From contig NZ_CP026095.1 of assembly GCF_004006295.1 (NCBI RefSeq), positions 3,334,001 through 3,398,000 on the forward strand: DNA of 64,000 bases. The letters are read 5' to 3'. A program made the position numbers and the translations under genes. Source of the DNA: Peribacillus asahii. Its GTDB lineage: Bacteria; Bacillota; Bacilli; Bacillales; DSM-1321. The stretch's first letter is position 1. Each line of letters begins with the position of its first letter. The notes below the pieces were generated by a model. That model did no database searches. It had not been told where the DNA came from and worked only from the letters and a program-made list of their open reading frames with translations. Positions 44,481 through 52,579 of this stretch are shown here, in pieces.

Positions 44481-44530
44481 AAAAAGAAGCTGGCTCGAAA
44501 ATGCAAATTTTCAAGCCAGCTTCTTTTTAG
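44481..44530 (+). terminator. Terminator of the ger operon
   Basis: AAAAAGAAGCTGGCT pairs with AGCCAGCTTCTTTTT, extended inward by GAAAAT/ATTTTC, with a short loop. The 44530-44697 stretch beyond it shows nothing recognisable. Confidence 0.93.
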
Positions 44531-44697
44531 TTGATTGTCACAGTATTGTGTCACATTTTTTCTAATTGCTTAACCGCTGGAGTTAAGTTTGCAAAGAAAT
44601 AGGTTTCACGTAATCTTCGTGACGGATTACTTTTTCCAAATAACCTTCCATTATGCAGCATATCGGCTTGCACAGCTTTTAATGTTAATTATACAGA

Positions 44698-45216
44698 TTA
44701 ATACAGAACTTCATTCTTACGCTCATCTACCATAACCGTAAAACTTGTGTCTGTATTAGAACGATTCATCATCTCAATGCTATAAACTTTTTCCTTCACC
44801 TCATAGAGTACATGCAGAACCATAAATCGTTGACTTGCAGCTTCTGTCACGTGATTAATCGCTTTCGTGACGGCCTCTTGTTCAGCTATGCTTTGGGTGT
44901 CGGTCAGCACAAGAAGGAACTTTGCCTTCGTTTTCGCCGGGAACGATTCTTTAATCTCTCCTATATACCATGGCTTTACTTTCATTCCAATTTCTAAATC
45001 CTCATAGGAGAGCTCTCTGCCCTTCAAATCTTGAATAAGGGTCTCCTTCGTCATCTTATAATAGGTACTTTTAATTAAAACCCGTTTGTCATCAAGGTCG
45101 GTAATAAACCCTGTGTCCCCTTTTTCAATCCGCTCTTTCTGAGTATCAGAAGGGTGACAACCGACTAACCCGATTATCACAAACAAACATAATAAATTTA
45201 TCAGCTTTCGCTTCAA
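44698..45216 (-). CDS. Lipoprotein, DUF3221-like
   Basis: A 172-residue lipoprotein with a signal peptide and lipobox GLVGC (Cys near 20). The segment TGFITDLDDKRVLIKS then LEIGMKVKPWYIGEIKESFPAKTKA near 76-100 resembles the small beta domain of DUF3221 proteins. The C-terminal half (VMVDERKNEVLY end) is unassigned. Function unknown. The start is TTG, 7 nt after AAGGAGG. It is convergent with the ger operon. Confidence 0.72.
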   Translation of the reverse strand: MKRKLINLLCLFVIIGLVGCHPSDTQKERIEKGDTGFITDLDDKRVLIKSTYYKMTKETLIQDLKGRELSYEDLEIGMKVKPWYIGEIKESFPAKTKAKFLLVLTDTQSIAEQEAVTKAINHVTEAASQRFMVLHVLYEVKEKVYSIEMMNRSNTDTSFTVMVDERKNEVLY

Positions 45217-45300
45217 AATGTTGCCTCCTTATGTTTTTTAAATATATGTACCCATTCATCTTCCAAAAGGCAGGATCAAGAAACAAACGCTATTAAAAAT

Positions 45301-45330
45301 AAAGTGAAACTTCCATAACATAGCCTTGAA
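45301..45330. repeat. Dispersed intergenic repeat, short copy
   Basis: AAAGTGAAACTTCCATAACATAGCCTTGAAC joins the first and last segments of the copy at 3424 and lacks the middle. Confidence 0.5.
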
Positions 45331-45334
45331 CAAA

Positions 45335-45373
45335 AAAGCTGTACCAAAGTATATCTTTTTAGTACAGCTTGCT
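45335..45373 (-). terminator. Terminator of yqjP-yqjQ
   Basis: AAGCTGTAC pairs with GTACAGCTT across a 17-nt loop and is followed by TTTTTT on the minus strand. Confidence 0.82.
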
Positions 45374-45379
45374 AGTATT

Positions 45380-46171
45380 TTATTTCTTGAAAAAAGCTCG
45401 TTTCCCAACTAGTTCAGCTGTTGCAGGAAATAAATAATACAACTTACTCGCCACATTCATCCAACCCGGTAAGTTGATTTCTCGTTTATTCGTCAACATG
45501 GATTCAACAATTTTTTGAGCAACCGCTTCCGGCTTTAACATAAATTTTTGAATGTTTTTGACATAGTTACCCGATTCGTCAGCCGTTTCAAAAAAGCTTG
45601 TCTCAATAGGGCCAGGATTCACGGTTGTAACAGAAATCCCCTCTTCTTTTACTTCCATTCGCAGCGCATTTGAGTAACCTAGTACAGCAAATTTAGTTGC
45701 CGAATAGAGCGATGATTTAGGTGTAGCCATTTTACCGGCCTGGGACGCAATATTAATAATATGCCCTGCTTTCCGACGTTTCATCGAAGAAAGTACGTTA
45801 TTTGTACAAGCCATTAAACCGAGTACATTGACATCAAACATCGCTTTAGCTTCATCTATATCGGTTTCAGCAGCTTCTTTAAAAATGCCGTACCCCGCAT
45901 TATTCACTAAAATATCAACTTCCCCAACCTCGTTCACAATTCGTTCAAAAACGGCTTGCACCTCATTCGAATTCGCGACATCAAGTTCAAATGCAAATAC
46001 AGAAACACCGAACGTATCAATAAGTGTCTTACGCAATGCTACTAATTTATCCATACTTCTTGCAAGCAGTACAATACTGGCTCCTTGTTTAGCTGCTTGA
46101 ATTGCAATCTCTTTTCCTAACCCGCCAGAAGCTCCTGTAATAACAACAATTTTTCCTCTTAATCTTGTCAT
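45380..46171 (-). CDS. yqjQ: Short-chain dehydrogenase YqjQ
   Basis: NAD(P)-dependent oxidoreductase of unknown substrate. The 263 residues contain the classical SDR motifs: TGASGGLGKEIA near 13, LVNNAGYG near 87, the catalytic Ser in INIASQAGKM near 140 and YSATKFAVLG near 155. NPGPIETSFF near 185 closes the active site. An ATG at 46171 is preferred over a TTG 12 nt upstream that would overlap yqjP. Neither has a good ribosome site, so translation probably depends on coupling to yqjP. Confidence 0.9.
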   Translation of the reverse strand: MTRLRGKIVVITGASGGLGKEIAIQAAKQGASIVLLARSMDKLVALRKTLIDTFGVSVFAFELDVANSNEVQAVFERIVNEVGEVDILVNNAGYGIFKEAAETDIDEAKAMFDVNVLGLMACTNNVLSSMKRRKAGHIINIASQAGKMATPKSSLYSATKFAVLGYSNALRMEVKEEGISVTTVNPGPIETSFFETADESGNYVKNIQKFMLKPEAVAQKIVESMLTNKREINLPGWMNVASKLYYLFPATAELVGKRAFFKK

Positions 46172-46175
46172 CTTA

Positions 46176-47138
46176 TTACGCAATAGAGAAAAGTGTTAAA
46201 CCCGATTGGATTTCACTTTTAATCTCCCCTAAGTCTTCTAAATAATCTAATTGACCAATCGTCTCCCACATCGTCAAATCAGTTTCTTTGCGGTACACTT
46301 TCGGAAATAGACGCTTACAAATTTCAAATCCAGTTAACGGCTTTTCTTCCAGCATTTTTTTCACCTGCATCGCACGCTCATGCTGGCGGTTCATACGAAA
46401 TTGAGCCCATTCTTCTACACCTTCAACTTCCTCTCCGTGCCCTGAATACACTTTCGAAATTGGAAAATTCAGTATTTTCCTTAGCGATTCATTATATTGA
46501 AGCAATGGTTTTGGACGTTCTTCACCAGGGGAAAGTGGAGGCTCTATAATCGGATTGGGTGATATTTTAGCAATTACATGGTCACCGCCGATTAATACGG
46601 CATCACTTTCTCGATACAATGATATATGACTTTGTGCATGACCTAACGTCTCAATCGTTCTCCAATTAGGTAAACCCGGTATTTCATCGCCTTCTGTTAA
46701 AAAAGCAGCAAGCTTTCTTCCATTATAAAATGCTCTCTCTTTTTTAGAGTAAGTTAGTTTCCCTTTTAACTCTTCTTCAATTCCCAGTAAATCTGCATAT
46801 TCAAGAAAAAATTGATTACACATATGTAAAAACTCATCGCTCCCATCAAGCCAGCGCTGATTATTTTTATGGCCATACAAAGGCACATCTTGGGCAAATA
46901 AATCAAGTGCACCAGCATGATCAGGATGATGATGCGTTAAAACGATTTGTTCAATGTCTTCTACTTTCAACTTTAATTCACCTAATTTATAATCGAGCGC
47001 TTCTTTTGACTCCTTCGTTTTAAGACCTGTATCAATTAAAGTTAAAGCATCTCCTTTTACAACATATACATTTACGTCACCAACCGCAAACGGTGTTGGC
47101 AATGCAATCTTTGCGATATTATTCTCCCAGTTCACCAT
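46176..47138 (-). CDS. yqjP: Metallo-beta-lactamase fold hydrolase YqjP
   Basis: Zinc hydrolase of the glyoxalase II-like group; substrate unknown. The 320 residues have the metal motif THHHPDHAGAL near 66, further ligands in ETLGHAQSHISLY near 163 and GGDHVI near 183, and SGHGEEVEG near 240, with a helical C-terminal extension (RMNRQHERAMQVKKML). The ATG follows AAGGTGG by 8 nt. The frame is open 72 nt further upstream but crosses a miniature mobile element, so the extension is not accepted. First gene of yqjP-yqjQ. Confidence 0.9.
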   Translation of the reverse strand: MVNWENNIAKIALPTPFAVGDVNVYVVKGDALTLIDTGLKTKESKEALDYKLGELKLKVEDIEQIVLTHHHPDHAGALDLFAQDVPLYGHKNNQRWLDGSDEFLHMCNQFFLEYADLLGIEEELKGKLTYSKKERAFYNGRKLAAFLTEGDEIPGLPNWRTIETLGHAQSHISLYRESDAVLIGGDHVIAKISPNPIIEPPLSPGEERPKPLLQYNESLRKILNFPISKVYSGHGEEVEGVEEWAQFRMNRQHERAMQVKKMLEEKPLTGFEICKRLFPKVYRKETDLTMWETIGQLDYLEDLGEIKSEIQSGLTLFSIA

Positions 47139-47165
47139 TATTTTATCCACCTTAAACATTATATT

Positions 47166-47213
47166 GGGCTTTGTTATACGATGCTGTTGATTGCCAAGAG
47201 CCTTTAACAAAGC
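47166..47213. mobile_element. Miniature inverted-repeat element B (48 bp) with 8-bp target duplication
   Basis: The ends are GGGCTTTGTTA and TAACAAAGC. The flanking octamer ATTATATT is identical at 47158-47165 and 47214-47221. Its left 27 nt (GCTTTGTTATACGATGCTGT onward) match the right end of element A with one difference. It lies 28 bp upstream of the yqjP start codon. Confidence 0.75.
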
Positions 47214-47341
47214 ATTATATTAAAAATTTGTTACACAACAGCCTTACACTTATATAATCCATATTTTACATTTTCTCTTGGATGTTGTCATTATTTTCGC
47301 ATAATTGTGGTTATTTTTTTGTATCGTGCATACATTATATA

Positions 47342-47371
47342 TTGACAGTTTACTTGTTTATCCTGCATAAT
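47342..47371 (+). promoter_or_regulatory. Sigma-A promoter of the proI leader
   Basis: TTGACA at 47342-47347, an 18-nt spacer and CATAAT at 47366-47371. It precedes the T-box leader by about 20 nt. Confidence 0.7.
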
Positions 47372-47394
47372 CACAAGTAATTAAATCGTTTGGC

Positions 47395-47637
47395 TATGAG
47401 TAAGACCAAGTAAATAGATGACGGTGAATAGAGAGTGAGGCTCGCTTTTGGCTGCAAGGCTTCACCACCCTCTCATGTATTGAACCTACCTTATGAGCCT
47501 TCAGGAAAACCTGACGTATATCCAACGTTAAAGGATCTTAAAGCGCAGCTTTCAGCGAACGTAAAAGAGAAAGTTGAACAAAGGTGGTACCACGGAAGCA
47601 AGATCTTTCGTCCTTTATGGATGAGAGATCTTTTTTT
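47395..47637 (+). promoter_or_regulatory. T-box riboswitch, proline-specific, upstream of proI
   Basis: The leader contains the T-box core AAGGTGGTACCACG at 47581-47594, followed by a terminator (AGATCTTTCGTCC pairing with GGATGAGAGATCT, then seven T). In the Stem I region GAACCTACC holds the codon CCT (47485-47487) in the specifier context, which fits tRNA-Pro and the downstream proline biosynthesis gene. Uncharged tRNA-Pro should favour the antiterminator and raise proI expression. Confidence 0.93.
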
Positions 47638-47641
47638 ATTT

Positions 47642-47692
47642 GGCTTTGTTACATAATGCGATGTAAACATGGCTACATTCGCTAACAGAGCC
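47642..47692. mobile_element. Miniature inverted-repeat element C (51 bp)
   Basis: The ends GGCTTTGTTA and TAACAGAGCC are inverted repeats with one mismatch and match elements A and B. The interior is also palindromic (GCGATGTA/TACATTCGC). The flanking octamers TTTTATTT and TTTGACTT agree at six of eight positions, so any target duplication has decayed. It sits between the T-box terminator and proI. Confidence 0.6.
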
Positions 47693-47720
47693 TTTGACTT
47701 TAACAAAGGAGCGAAAGAAA

Positions 47721-48566
47721 ATGAAGAAAATAACCTTTATTGGGGCAGGTTCTATGGCTGAGGCTATTATTTCAGGATTAGTAGCCCAACAAGTGGTAGA
47801 TCCTAAAAATATTAACGTAACAAACAAATCAAATGAAGCTAGATTAGCATCCTTAAACGAAAAATATGGTGTAACAGGGACACGGAATATACAAGAAGCT
47901 ATGAAAGAAGCCGACGTTGTTTTACTAGCTGTAAAGCCAAAAGATATGTTAGCTACCATGCAATCCATTCAACCATATATTACAACTGAGATGATGCTCG
48001 TCTCTGTTGCAGCAGGTGTTCATACCGCAAGCCTTGAGGGAATTGCGGCAAAAGAGGTAGCCGTTATTCGCGCGATGCCTAATACGTCCGCAACGGTCGG
48101 GCAATCAGCCACAGCGATTAGTACAAATGCGTACACATCGGCGGAACAACGTCAAACAGCGATTACGCTTTTTGAAACGATCGGCTCTGTCGTCGTTGTT
48201 GAAGAAGAGCAGCTAGACGCTGTAACAGGTCTATCCGGCAGCGGCCCTGCTTACCTATATTATCTTGTTGAAGCAATGGAAAAGTCAGCACAAGATCTCG
48301 GCCTTGATGCCGATACTGCTAAACAATTAATCATTCAAACAATGCTAGGTGCTGCCCAAATGCTTAAGCATTCCACAAAATCACCAGCTACTTTAAGAAA
48401 AGAAGTGACGTCTCCAGGCGGAACGACCGAAGCAGGATTAAAAGTACTACAAAATTATGAAGTCGATCAAGCTTTTATCGCGTGTATTGAGGAAGCAACT
48501 GCACAATCCAAACGAATGGGGAAACAAATTAGTGACAAGCTTGCACAATATGCTGTTCCCCGCTAA
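47721..48566 (+). CDS. proI: Pyrroline-5-carboxylate reductase ProI
   Basis: Reduces pyrroline-5-carboxylate to proline with NAD(P)H. The 281 residues include the Rossmann motif ITFIGAGSMAEAI near 4, the AVKPKDM segment near 75, RAMPNTSATVGQ near 125 and the signature TGLSGSGPAYLYYLVEA near 170, ending with LRKEVTSPGGTTEAGL near 235. The ATG used follows AAAGGAG. An ATG nine codons upstream lies before that site. Expression is under a proline T-box. The proI name follows B. subtilis usage for this position. proC would be equivalent. Confidence 0.95.
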   Translation: MKKITFIGAGSMAEAIISGLVAQQVVDPKNINVTNKSNEARLASLNEKYGVTGTRNIQEAMKEADVVLLAVKPKDMLATMQSIQPYITTEMMLVSVAAGVHTASLEGIAAKEVAVIRAMPNTSATVGQSATAISTNAYTSAEQRQTAITLFETIGSVVVVEEEQLDAVTGLSGSGPAYLYYLVEAMEKSAQDLGLDADTAKQLIIQTMLGAAQMLKHSTKSPATLRKEVTSPGGTTEAGLKVLQNYEVDQAFIACIEEATAQSKRMGKQISDKLAQYAVPR

Positions 48567-48608
48567 ATCGGCATGATTTTATGCCAATTTCGCTAGATTC
48601 TTAAGTAT

Positions 48609-48665
48609 AAAAAGAGCCTGATTAAAAGGGACAGGATATGCCTCTTTTGATTCATGCTCTTTTTA
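48609..48665 (+). terminator. Terminator of proI
   Basis: AAAAAGAGC and GCTCTTTTT close a long stem-loop that contains a second inner stem AAAAGG/CTCTTTT. It is followed by a repeat fragment TTAAGTGTGGGATAAATC (48670-48687). Confidence 0.78.
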
Positions 48666-48760
48666 CTCTTTAAGTGTGGGATAAATCGAATGTTTAGCTA
48701 ATTGTTTTTTTACTTGCTATACTAAATTTCATATTTAAGGAAATAAGGAGTGAGATTAAC

Positions 48761-49774
48761 ATGAATGCTAAGCTTTTTTCTACTTATACTATCAAAGGTG
48801 TAACTTTTAAAAATCGAATTGTTATGGCACCGATGTGTATGTATTCTAGTCAGGAAGATGGCCACGTTAAAAACTGGCATGTAACGCATTATACAAGCCG
48901 AGCAGTTGGCGGTGTAGGTTTAATTATTCTAGAAGCAACAGCGGTTGATCCTCAAGGTCGGATTTCCGTTAATGACTTAGGCATTTGGAATGATGAACAG
49001 CTACCAGGACTGTCACAGCTCGTATCAATGATGAAAGAGCAAGGAGCAAAAACAGGCATTCAACTCGCTCACGCAGGTCGAAAAGCAACAGTACCAGGCA
49101 ACATCTACGCACCGTCACCCATTGCTTTTAATGAGACTTATAAACAGCCCCAAGAAATGACACAAGCTGATATTGAAAAAACAATCCTCTCCTTTCAACA
49201 AGCAGCAGCACGAGCAAAAAAAGCAGGATTTGATGTCATTGAACTACATGCCGCTCATGGTTACTTACTAAATGAATTTCTCTCACCGCTAAGCAACAAA
49301 CGAAATGATGAATACGGCGGCTCTAGTGAAAATCGTTATAAAATCGTGAAAGAAGTCATCGCTGCAGTAAAGCAAGTATGGGAAGGTCCACTATTTGTAC
49401 GTATTTCTGCTCATGATTATCAAGAAGGCGGCATGACAGCAGAGCAGTATATCGAAATAAGTAAATGGATGAAGGAAGATGGAGTCGACTTAATGGATGT
49501 AAGTTCTGGAGCTGTTGTGCCCGCTTCTATTCCTGTCTATCCAGGCTACCAAGTACCGTTCAGTGAAACGATCAAATCCGGAGCCTCTATTGCTACAGGA
49601 GCAGTTGGGTTAATTACAACTGGCATCCAAGCGGAAGAAATTTTACAAAATGAGCGCGCCAATCTTATTTTTATCGGTCGTGAACTGTTACGCGACCCTT
49701 ATTGGCCAAGAAACGCGGCAAAAGAACTTCGCTATGAAATAGAAGCACCTACGCCATACAAGCGCGGCTGGTAA
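48761..49774 (+). CDS. namA: NADPH dehydrogenase NamA (old yellow enzyme, YqjM)
   Basis: FMN enzyme that reduces activated alkenes such as alpha,beta-unsaturated carbonyls and nitro compounds with NADPH. The 337 residues (B. subtilis 338) show the FMN site in [13 protein letters not shown] near 18 (Cys modulating flavin potential), [10 protein letters not shown] near 101, the substrate-binding His pair in [16 protein letters not shown] near 164, and [15 protein letters not shown] near 300. AAGGAG lies before the ATG. It is probably monocistronic, with a terminator after it. Confidence 0.95.
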   Translation: MNAKLFSTYTIKGVTFKNRIVMAPMCMYSSQEDGHVKNWHVTHYTSRAVGGVGLIILEATAVDPQGRISVNDLGIWNDEQLPGLSQLVSMMKEQGAKTGIQLAHAGRKATVPGNIYAPSPIAFNETYKQPQEMTQADIEKTILSFQQAAARAKKAGFDVIELHAAHGYLLNEFLSPLSNKRNDEYGGSSENRYKIVKEVIAAVKQVWEGPLFVRISAHDYQEGGMTAEQYIEISKWMKEDGVDLMDVSSGAVVPASIPVYPGYQVPFSETIKSGASIATGAVGLITTGIQAEEILQNERANLIFIGRELLRDPYWPRNAAKELRYEIEAPTPYKRGW

Positions 49775-49817
49775 AGAAGATTATTTAGGACGAATTCATA
49801 GTGAAACAACTACTCAA

Positions 49818-49852
49818 AAGCAAAATCCCATCATACAGCGGGATTTTGCTCT
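49818..49852 (+). terminator. Terminator of namA
   Basis: AGCAAAATCCC/GGGATTTTGCT, a perfect 11-bp stem with a 10-nt loop. The T-run is short. Confidence 0.78.
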
Positions 49853-49904
49853 GTCTCAATAAAACTCCTCGAAAAACCACTTTCTTTAGCGAAAGAATAC
49901 TAGT

Positions 49905-49945
49905 TTTGTCACCCTGAAAGGAATTAACTATCAAAGCTAGAATTC
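49905..49945 (+). promoter_or_regulatory. Sigma-H promoter and Spo0A-like box of racA
   Basis: AAAGGAATT at 49917-49925 (perfect -35), an 11-nt spacer and CTAGAATTC at 49937-49945 (GAAT core intact) fit sigma-H. TTTGTCACC at 49905-49913 matches the Spo0A box TTTGTCRAA at seven of nine, right where an activator would bind. Confidence 0.65.
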
Positions 49946-49994
49946 TTCTTATTAACTATAGCGGCCTGTAAATATTAATGAGGAGGAGAATACT

Positions 49995-50540
49995 ATGAAT
50001 ACAAATGAAGTGTCCAAATTATTAGGTGTTTCTCCTAAAACCGTTCTTCGTTGGATCACACAATTAAGCCTAGAGATTGAAAGAACTCCCCTTAAGCATT
50101 ATCGATTTTCAGAAGAAGATGTAGCTTTACTCCAGCAGGTTCAGGAACAACTGAAAAATGGTACCCCTCTGCAAAACATGAAAATTCATGAAAAAAAAGT
50201 ACGGAAGGCAAAAGCAGCAAACAAACCATCTAAAGATGAAAGTAAGATGTATGACAAGCTAGTAGAGAGAATTGAACATCTTGAACGGAAATTATCAACA
50301 AAAGCAGATGATGTCGTTTCATACCAAATCTTACAACACCGAAACGAAATTGAAGAGTTACAAAGCGTTGTTTGCGAGCTAACTCAACAAATCGAAACGC
50401 TCCAAACCAAACTAGAAGTAGCCTCACAAGCCGACTGCTTCCTTGCCTTCGACGAAGCAGCTTCAACAGAAAAATCAAAGAAAAAGCCATTTTTCAGCAC
50501 TCTTTTTCGCTCCTCCAAAAAAGAAGCACAAACAAACTAA
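49995..50540 (+). CDS. racA: Chromosome-anchoring protein RacA
   Basis: Binds DNA near the origin and attaches it to the cell pole through DivIVA when the axial filament forms in sporulation. The 181 residues (B. subtilis 184) have a MerR-like helix-turn-helix (MNTNEVSKLLGVSPKTVLRW), a basic linker, a coiled coil at about 85-143 (MYDKLVERIEHLERKL and following) and a basic amphipathic C-terminus (KKKPFFSTLFRSSKKE) suited to membrane contact. GAGGAGG precedes the ATG. In B. subtilis racA lies in another chromosomal region, so its place after namA is a rearrangement. Confidence 0.85.
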   Translation: MNTNEVSKLLGVSPKTVLRWITQLSLEIERTPLKHYRFSEEDVALLQQVQEQLKNGTPLQNMKIHEKKVRKAKAANKPSKDESKMYDKLVERIEHLERKLSTKADDVVSYQILQHRNEIEELQSVVCELTQQIETLQTKLEVASQADCFLAFDEAASTEKSKKKPFFSTLFRSSKKEAQTN

Positions 50541-50544
50541 TTAT

Positions 50545-50650
50545 ATACAGTGAAACTTGCATCAGTGGGGATTCTCTTCATCCCCCACCTATCTTCTTTG
50601 CTTCCTTATAAGCTTTAGGTGGAAGTCTTACTGCCCGTTAAATGTGAAAC
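50545..50650. repeat. Dispersed intergenic repeat, copy with inserted hairpin
   Basis: CAGTGAAACTTGCATCAGTGG starts and TACTGCCCGTTAAATGTG ends the copy, as at 3424. About 60 nt between them hold a GTGGGG/CCCCCAC hairpin not found in the other copies. Confidence 0.55.
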
Positions 50651-50688
50651 AAAAAGTGCCTACTCTCAAGGAATAGGCACTTTTTTAT
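50651..50688. terminator. Bidirectional terminator between racA and the ABC operon
   Basis: AAAAAGTGCCTA pairs with TAGGCACTTTTTT, an 11-12 bp stem with a 10-11 nt loop and T-runs on both strands. Confidence 0.9.
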
Positions 50689-50692
50689 ATGA

Positions 50693-51487
50693 TTAGGCTA
50701 AAACTGCTCGGTCATTATTCATTTTTTCACCTTTAATACGTTGGAATTCATTCAATAATTTTTCAACAGTTAACGCCTGTTTCTCTTCTCCTCTTGCTTC
50801 AAAAATAATTTGTCCTTTGTCCATCATGATTAAGGAGTCACCTAAATCAATTGCTTGCTGCATATTGTGTGTGACCATTAATGTTGTCAATTTGCTTTGT
50901 TCAACAATTTCCTTAGTCAATTGTGTTACAAGTTCTGCACGAGAAGGATCAAGCGCTGCTGTATGTTCGTCTAGAAGCAAAATTTTCGGGTTAGTAAAGG
51001 TCGCCATAAGGAGCGATAGCGCTTGACGCTCCCCGCCGGATAATAAACCAACCTTCGCTGTCATTCGATTTTCTAAACCTAAATGAAGCGTTTCTAAACT
51101 TTCTTTAAAAAATGCTTTTCGTTTATTCGTTACGCCAAAACGTAAACCGCGGCCATTTGTTCGACCATATGCAATGGCCATATTCTCTTCAATCGTCATA
51201 TGCGGAGCTGTTCCGGCCATCGGATCTTGGAATACACGGCCAATGAGTTTGGCTCGCTGGTGTTCTTCTACTCCAGATACCTTTTGACCATCAATAAGAA
51301 CTTCCCCTGTATCCGGAAGAATCTTTCCAGATACCATGTTCATTAACGTCGATTTTCCTGCACCATTACTGCCGATCACCGTAACAAATTCACCTTTTTT
51401 TAATTGAAGTTGAAGGTTTTGCAGAGCGAGCTTCTCATCTGGTGTTCCTTCATTAAATACCTTATAAATTCCATTCAGATGAAGCAT
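50693..51487 (-). CDS. ABC transporter ATP-binding protein (TrpZ-like)
   Basis: Energises the adjacent importer. The 264 residues show Walker A GSNGAGKSTLMN near 36, Q-loop VFQDPMAG near 86, signature LLSGGERQALSLLMA near 145, Walker B KILLLDEHTAALDP near 165 and the H-loop in MVTHNMQQAI near 200. The start follows GGAGG by about 9 nt, one base after the permease stop. A longer frame lacks a ribosome site. It is the third gene of a binding protein-permease-ATPase operon. Confidence 0.92.
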   Translation of the reverse strand: MLHLNGIYKVFNEGTPDEKLALQNLQLQLKKGEFVTVIGSNGAGKSTLMNMVSGKILPDTGEVLIDGQKVSGVEEHQRAKLIGRVFQDPMAGTAPHMTIEENMAIAYGRTNGRGLRFGVTNKRKAFFKESLETLHLGLENRMTAKVGLLSGGERQALSLLMATFTNPKILLLDEHTAALDPSRAELVTQLTKEIVEQSKLTTLMVTHNMQQAIDLGDSLIMMDKGQIIFEARGEEKQALTVEKLLNEFQRIKGEKMNNDRAVLA

Positions 51488-51488
51488 C

Positions 51489-52487
51489 TTATTTCCCCTC
51501 CTCCAATGATTTATGATCAAGTTGCAATTCCATCAGACGTTTTTTCTTTCGTGCTTTTACTTTCCGACCTTCCGTAATAAGAGGTAACAGAAGTGCCCCA
51601 ATTACAATAAGAGCGGTAATTAATTTTACATCCCCTGTTTGTAAGAAATCTACACGAAGCGCTAGTGTAACAACAAAGTGATAAATAAGTGAACCACCAA
51701 TTACAGCAAGCGTTGCTCTGACAATCGTTTTCGCACCGAAGATTGCTTCACCGATAATAACAGAGGCAAGACCAATAACAATCATCCCTATTCCCATTCC
51801 AATATCACTAAAGCCATTATATTGAGCAATAAGAGCGCCTGAAAATGCAACAAGTGCATTACTAATTGCTAAGCCAAGTACTTTCATATTCCCCGTATGG
51901 GCGGAGAAACTTTTTACCATCGCTTCATTGTCACCGGTTGCACGAATAGCTAAACCAATTTCTGTTTTTAAAAAGACAGACATCCCTACTTGGATAAGAA
52001 CCGTAATGAATAACATCATCAGTAAAATAGACCATGTTTTTGGTAAACTGTCTCCTAAACCAATTGCCGTTAATAAGCCATTTAATACATCATCCATTCC
52101 TGTTTTTGCCCACGCATCTTGAATATTCGTTAATAAAGTCGTTTGCGAAAGCAACGGAATATTCGAAGTACCCATAATTCGTAAGTTAATTGAATAAAGA
52201 GCAATCATGACTAAGATTCCCGATAAAAGAGGATTTACTTTCCCTTTTGTATGCAGCAAGCCCGTTAATATACCTGCAAGAAAACCAGCTCCTAATGCTG
52301 CTAATGTGGCAATAATCGGCGAATAACCATTTACAATCATAATCGCTGCTACGGAAGCACCCGTAACGAAGCTTCCTTCTACTGTCAAATCAGGAAAATC
52401 AAGAATCCTAAACGTTAAATAAACACCAAGTGCCATAATGGCGTAAATCATTCCAGATTCAAATGAATTGAATACGGCTGTAAACAT
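51489..52487 (-). CDS. ABC transporter permease (TrpY-like)
   Basis: Single permease of the importer, 332 residues with about eight to nine membrane spans, of the branched-chain amino acid (LivHM-like) fold: FNSFESGMIYAIMALGVYLTF at the start, DFPDLTVEGSFVTGASVAAI near 30 and GDNEAMVKSFSAH near 180. The basic C-terminal tail (EGRKVKARKKKRLMEL) is cytoplasmic. AGGAAGG precedes the ATG. A terminator separates it from the binding protein gene, so it is probably made in smaller amounts. Confidence 0.9.
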   Translation of the reverse strand: MFTAVFNSFESGMIYAIMALGVYLTFRILDFPDLTVEGSFVTGASVAAIMIVNGYSPIIATLAALGAGFLAGILTGLLHTKGKVNPLLSGILVMIALYSINLRIMGTSNIPLLSQTTLLTNIQDAWAKTGMDDVLNGLLTAIGLGDSLPKTWSILLMMLFITVLIQVGMSVFLKTEIGLAIRATGDNEAMVKSFSAHTGNMKVLGLAISNALVAFSGALIAQYNGFSDIGMGIGMIVIGLASVIIGEAIFGAKTIVRATLAVIGGSLIYHFVVTLALRVDFLQTGDVKLITALIVIGALLLPLITEGRKVKARKKKRLMELQLDHKSLEEGK

Positions 52488-52514
52488 ATTTTTCTTCCTT
52501 CCTAAAGTTAAAAT

Positions 52515-52550
52515 AAAAGGGTCCCAAGATCAAAACATAAGGGACCCTAG
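52515..52550 (-). terminator. Intercistronic terminator in the ABC transporter operon
   Basis: A perfect 8-bp GC-rich stem (AGGGTCCC/GGGACCCT) with a 15-nt loop and TTTATTTT on the minus strand. It lies between the binding protein and permease genes and would allow partial read-through. Confidence 0.78.
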
Positions 52551-52579
52551 ATAAACAATGAACTAAAAAGAGGTTGAGC

